Position numbers and translations under genes: made by a program. A DNA stretch of 64,000 nt from assembly GCA_029207755.1 (NCBI GenBank), contig JARCOQ010000003.1, forward strand, positions 86,261,994 to 86,325,993. The letters are read 5' to 3'. Shown in pieces: positions 62,324 to 64,000 of the stretch; the stretch's first letter is position 1; every line of letters starts with the position of its first letter. This DNA is from Chamaea fasciata (lineage: Eukaryota > Chordata > Aves > Passeriformes > Sylviidae). The notes beneath the pieces were generated by a model. It did no database searches, had not been told where the DNA came from, and saw only the letters and a list, made by a program, of their open reading frames with translations.

Positions 62324-62835
62324 CTACAGGACCTTTATCTTCTCCCAGACTGTGTAGGGGCTCTTTTTAGGCAGGACTAGGATAGTTAGGAGTTCCTCTG
62401 GTGTTAACCAACCAAGTACCCTCAGGAAAGAGTACTTCAAGGACCCAAAGGATCCAAATGGACTTTTGGTGTAGGCACCAGGAATATAGAGATCAAAACA
62501 TTTGCCTACTTTCCCCGCTCTCTCTATTTGAAATATTCACCTTTAGCACAGTGGGTGTTTCCAACAATGACTTTTCCATGAGCCATAAATGTATGGTCTA
62601 TTACTTCACCATCTTGAAGTTGATGAACATATATTTTAGACTCTTGGCTCTGAAAACACATGGAATTCACAGTCCCAGATCTGGCACCTACTTCCTCTGT
62701 ACCACAAATGGATAGTGTCCAATGTTTAATGGTAGAATATGTACAACCAGAGCATGAAATGAGGAGACACTCAGTCCCATGACTGGTATGAAGGCAAACT
62801 CCGAAAATTGTCATGTGGGGATGTGAACAAGTATA
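62324..62835 (-). pseudogene. Frame-broken coding-like remnant, family unknown
   Basis: The minus strand carries a stop-free run of about 100 codons (including the frame 62814 to 62524, which ends in TAG). It is followed without a gap by a second stop-free run of about 67 codons in another frame (62524 to 62324). The simplest reading is one coding region broken by a stop and a frameshift. The first part has several cysteines and histidines and the pieces 'LLISCSGCTYSTIKHWTL' and 'DGEVIDHTFMAHGKVIVG'; the second has 'KCFDLYIPGAYTKSPFG' and 'LGWLTPEELLTILVLPKK'. I do not recognise the family. Its position upstream of a same-strand ERVL-like LTR suggests retroviral interior; a processed host pseudogene is the alternative. 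No start context or splice sites were identified. Confidence 0.4.
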
Positions 62836-64000
62836 TCAATAGTCATCATTCTGATTAGAATTTATAATACATACCATGAATATTCAAATTTAAAATTATA
62901 CTAAGGAAGTCGTTAAAATCATACTATATGCTAATGACAGGCTTATGAAAATGAACAATATTGAAACATCAGATCAGTGCAACTTCAACAATTTGAAATA
63001 TGGCTACAGCAGGAATAAATCATGTTCCTTTGTGTATAGAATATACAAAACCATTATTTACAGCTGCTTATTTAAATTTTGTGAAGTCAAGATGAGCTAT
63101 ATAAAGCATATTTAGAATCACACCAATATAGGAATCTAAGGTGTCCAACCACAATTTTGGCTCTCCTACAGTTTCAGGTTTAACAATATAAGTAAGTATT
63201 CAGATGCTTACATATTTTTGCTGCTTTCATTCATAATGAAGCACCAATTATTCCAGATAGAAGCATGTTTTGATTTTTCCAGAGTTTACAAATTACTAAT
63301 GACATTTTCCTATCACAAGTTCTTTTCACTGGAGTGTCAAAATTTCATCCTTGAGGCATAAACCTGAGAGGTCACATAGAACTCAGCCATAGTCTCATAA
63401 ATCAGTCACTCACATTGGTACGTCAGACATGGTTCCTATAAAAAGTGAGCCTAGGTTTAGTTATATCATTCATCTGCAATATCTTGTGTAATTCCATAGA
63501 GCAATTCAGTAGTAGTACTAGGGTGATATAATTATCTCTACCGGAAATCAGTGAGTGCTACTGTCATTAAGGAAGAGCAGAGGGCACAAGAGTAGTAAGT
63601 AACAAATACTTACAAAAATACCTTTAATCTAATTTCGATTTTGTTTTCACTTTGGAATTTTAGTACTACCTGAACAGATGCAAGAATCTACAAGATACAG
63701 ACCTATATTTCATTTAGTTGGCTAGACTTTTCACATTTAGGAGGGAAAAGTTTGTACTTTTACTACGCTGTTCTCACCCAAGATAAACGTTTAAAGTGAG
63801 ATCTCATGCATTTGAAAGTGCTGCCTTCTCTTCTGTGCAATGAGAACACTGCCATTTAACACTGAAGATAGACCATAAGCAAAATAAGTCCTATTCTAAG
63901 AGACTGAATCCATTTTTTGCAATCTTCTAACCATAAATTCTGTTAATGGGATGGAATTTGCTGTATGCTTCCATTTTAATCAGGGTATCTAAAGTGATGG
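62836..64000. other. Gene-free AT-rich stretch to window end
   Basis: No gene, RNA or assignable repeat seen. Confidence 0.6.

Noticed and set aside
1..64000. CRISPR arrays, bacterial operons, phage or insertion sequences
   Set aside because: No regularly spaced repeats with unique spacers and no bacterial gene organisation; all evidence points to a vertebrate nuclear genome.

Overview
The window reads as AT-rich, gene-poor nuclear DNA from a bird, most likely a songbird (Passeriformes). The evidence is the repeat content. There are CR1 non-LTR retrotransposon fragments on both strands throughout, a tRNA-derived SINE of the TguSINE1 type at 13.67-13.78 kb whose tail matches CR1-X elements, and several LTRs that I recognise as avian ERVL-like and TguLTR-like families. 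Family names are from memory of avian repeats; no database search was possible. I found no convincing host protein-coding exon, no functional tRNA or rRNA, and nothing bacterial (operons, CRISPR, insertion sequences). The open reading frames present are short and lie in repeats, simple sequence or random AT-rich DNA. The window could be intergenic or inside a large intron; the sequence alone does not decide.

Layout. 0-13 kb: a CR1 3' end at the left edge (1-393), a longer minus-strand CR1 (5.69-6.52 kb), a small CR1 scrap near 10.1 kb and simple-sequence tracts, separated by unannotatable AT-rich DNA. 13.4-20 kb: a (TA)n tract, the SINE, a degraded minus-strand ERV LTR (14.6-15.1 kb), a plus-strand CR1 (15.8-16.6 kb), an A/C-only tract, and the longest CR1 copy (18.2-19.9 kb, minus), which includes reverse-transcriptase sequence with a broken catalytic motif. 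20-32 kb: about 12 kb without a recognisable repeat apart from short A/C tracts. 32-40 kb: CR1 copies in both orientations, including a CR1-X-like copy (32.6-33.7 kb) and a compound pentanucleotide repeat. 42-63 kb: an LTR-rich stretch. It holds a solo LTR with intact 6-bp target-site duplication (42,447-43,090), an ERVL-like LTR end (44.4-45.0 kb), an ERVL-like LTR split by a second, complete LTR (52.9-54.6 kb), another long ERVL-like LTR (55.8-56.9 kb), a long (AAAAG)n array, and a minus-strand LTR (61.16-61.71 kb). Next to the last one is a frame-broken, coding-like segment (62.3-62.8 kb) that may be the 3' part of an old provirus.

Nothing here forms a working gene system. The interactions visible are between mobile elements: a SINE carrying the 3' end of its LINE partner, one LTR inserted into another, and LTRs reduced to solo copies. 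The most useful leads are the nested LTR pair, the intact-TSD solo LTR, a perfect hairpin at an LTR polyadenylation-signal position, and the coding remnant at 62.3-62.8 kb.
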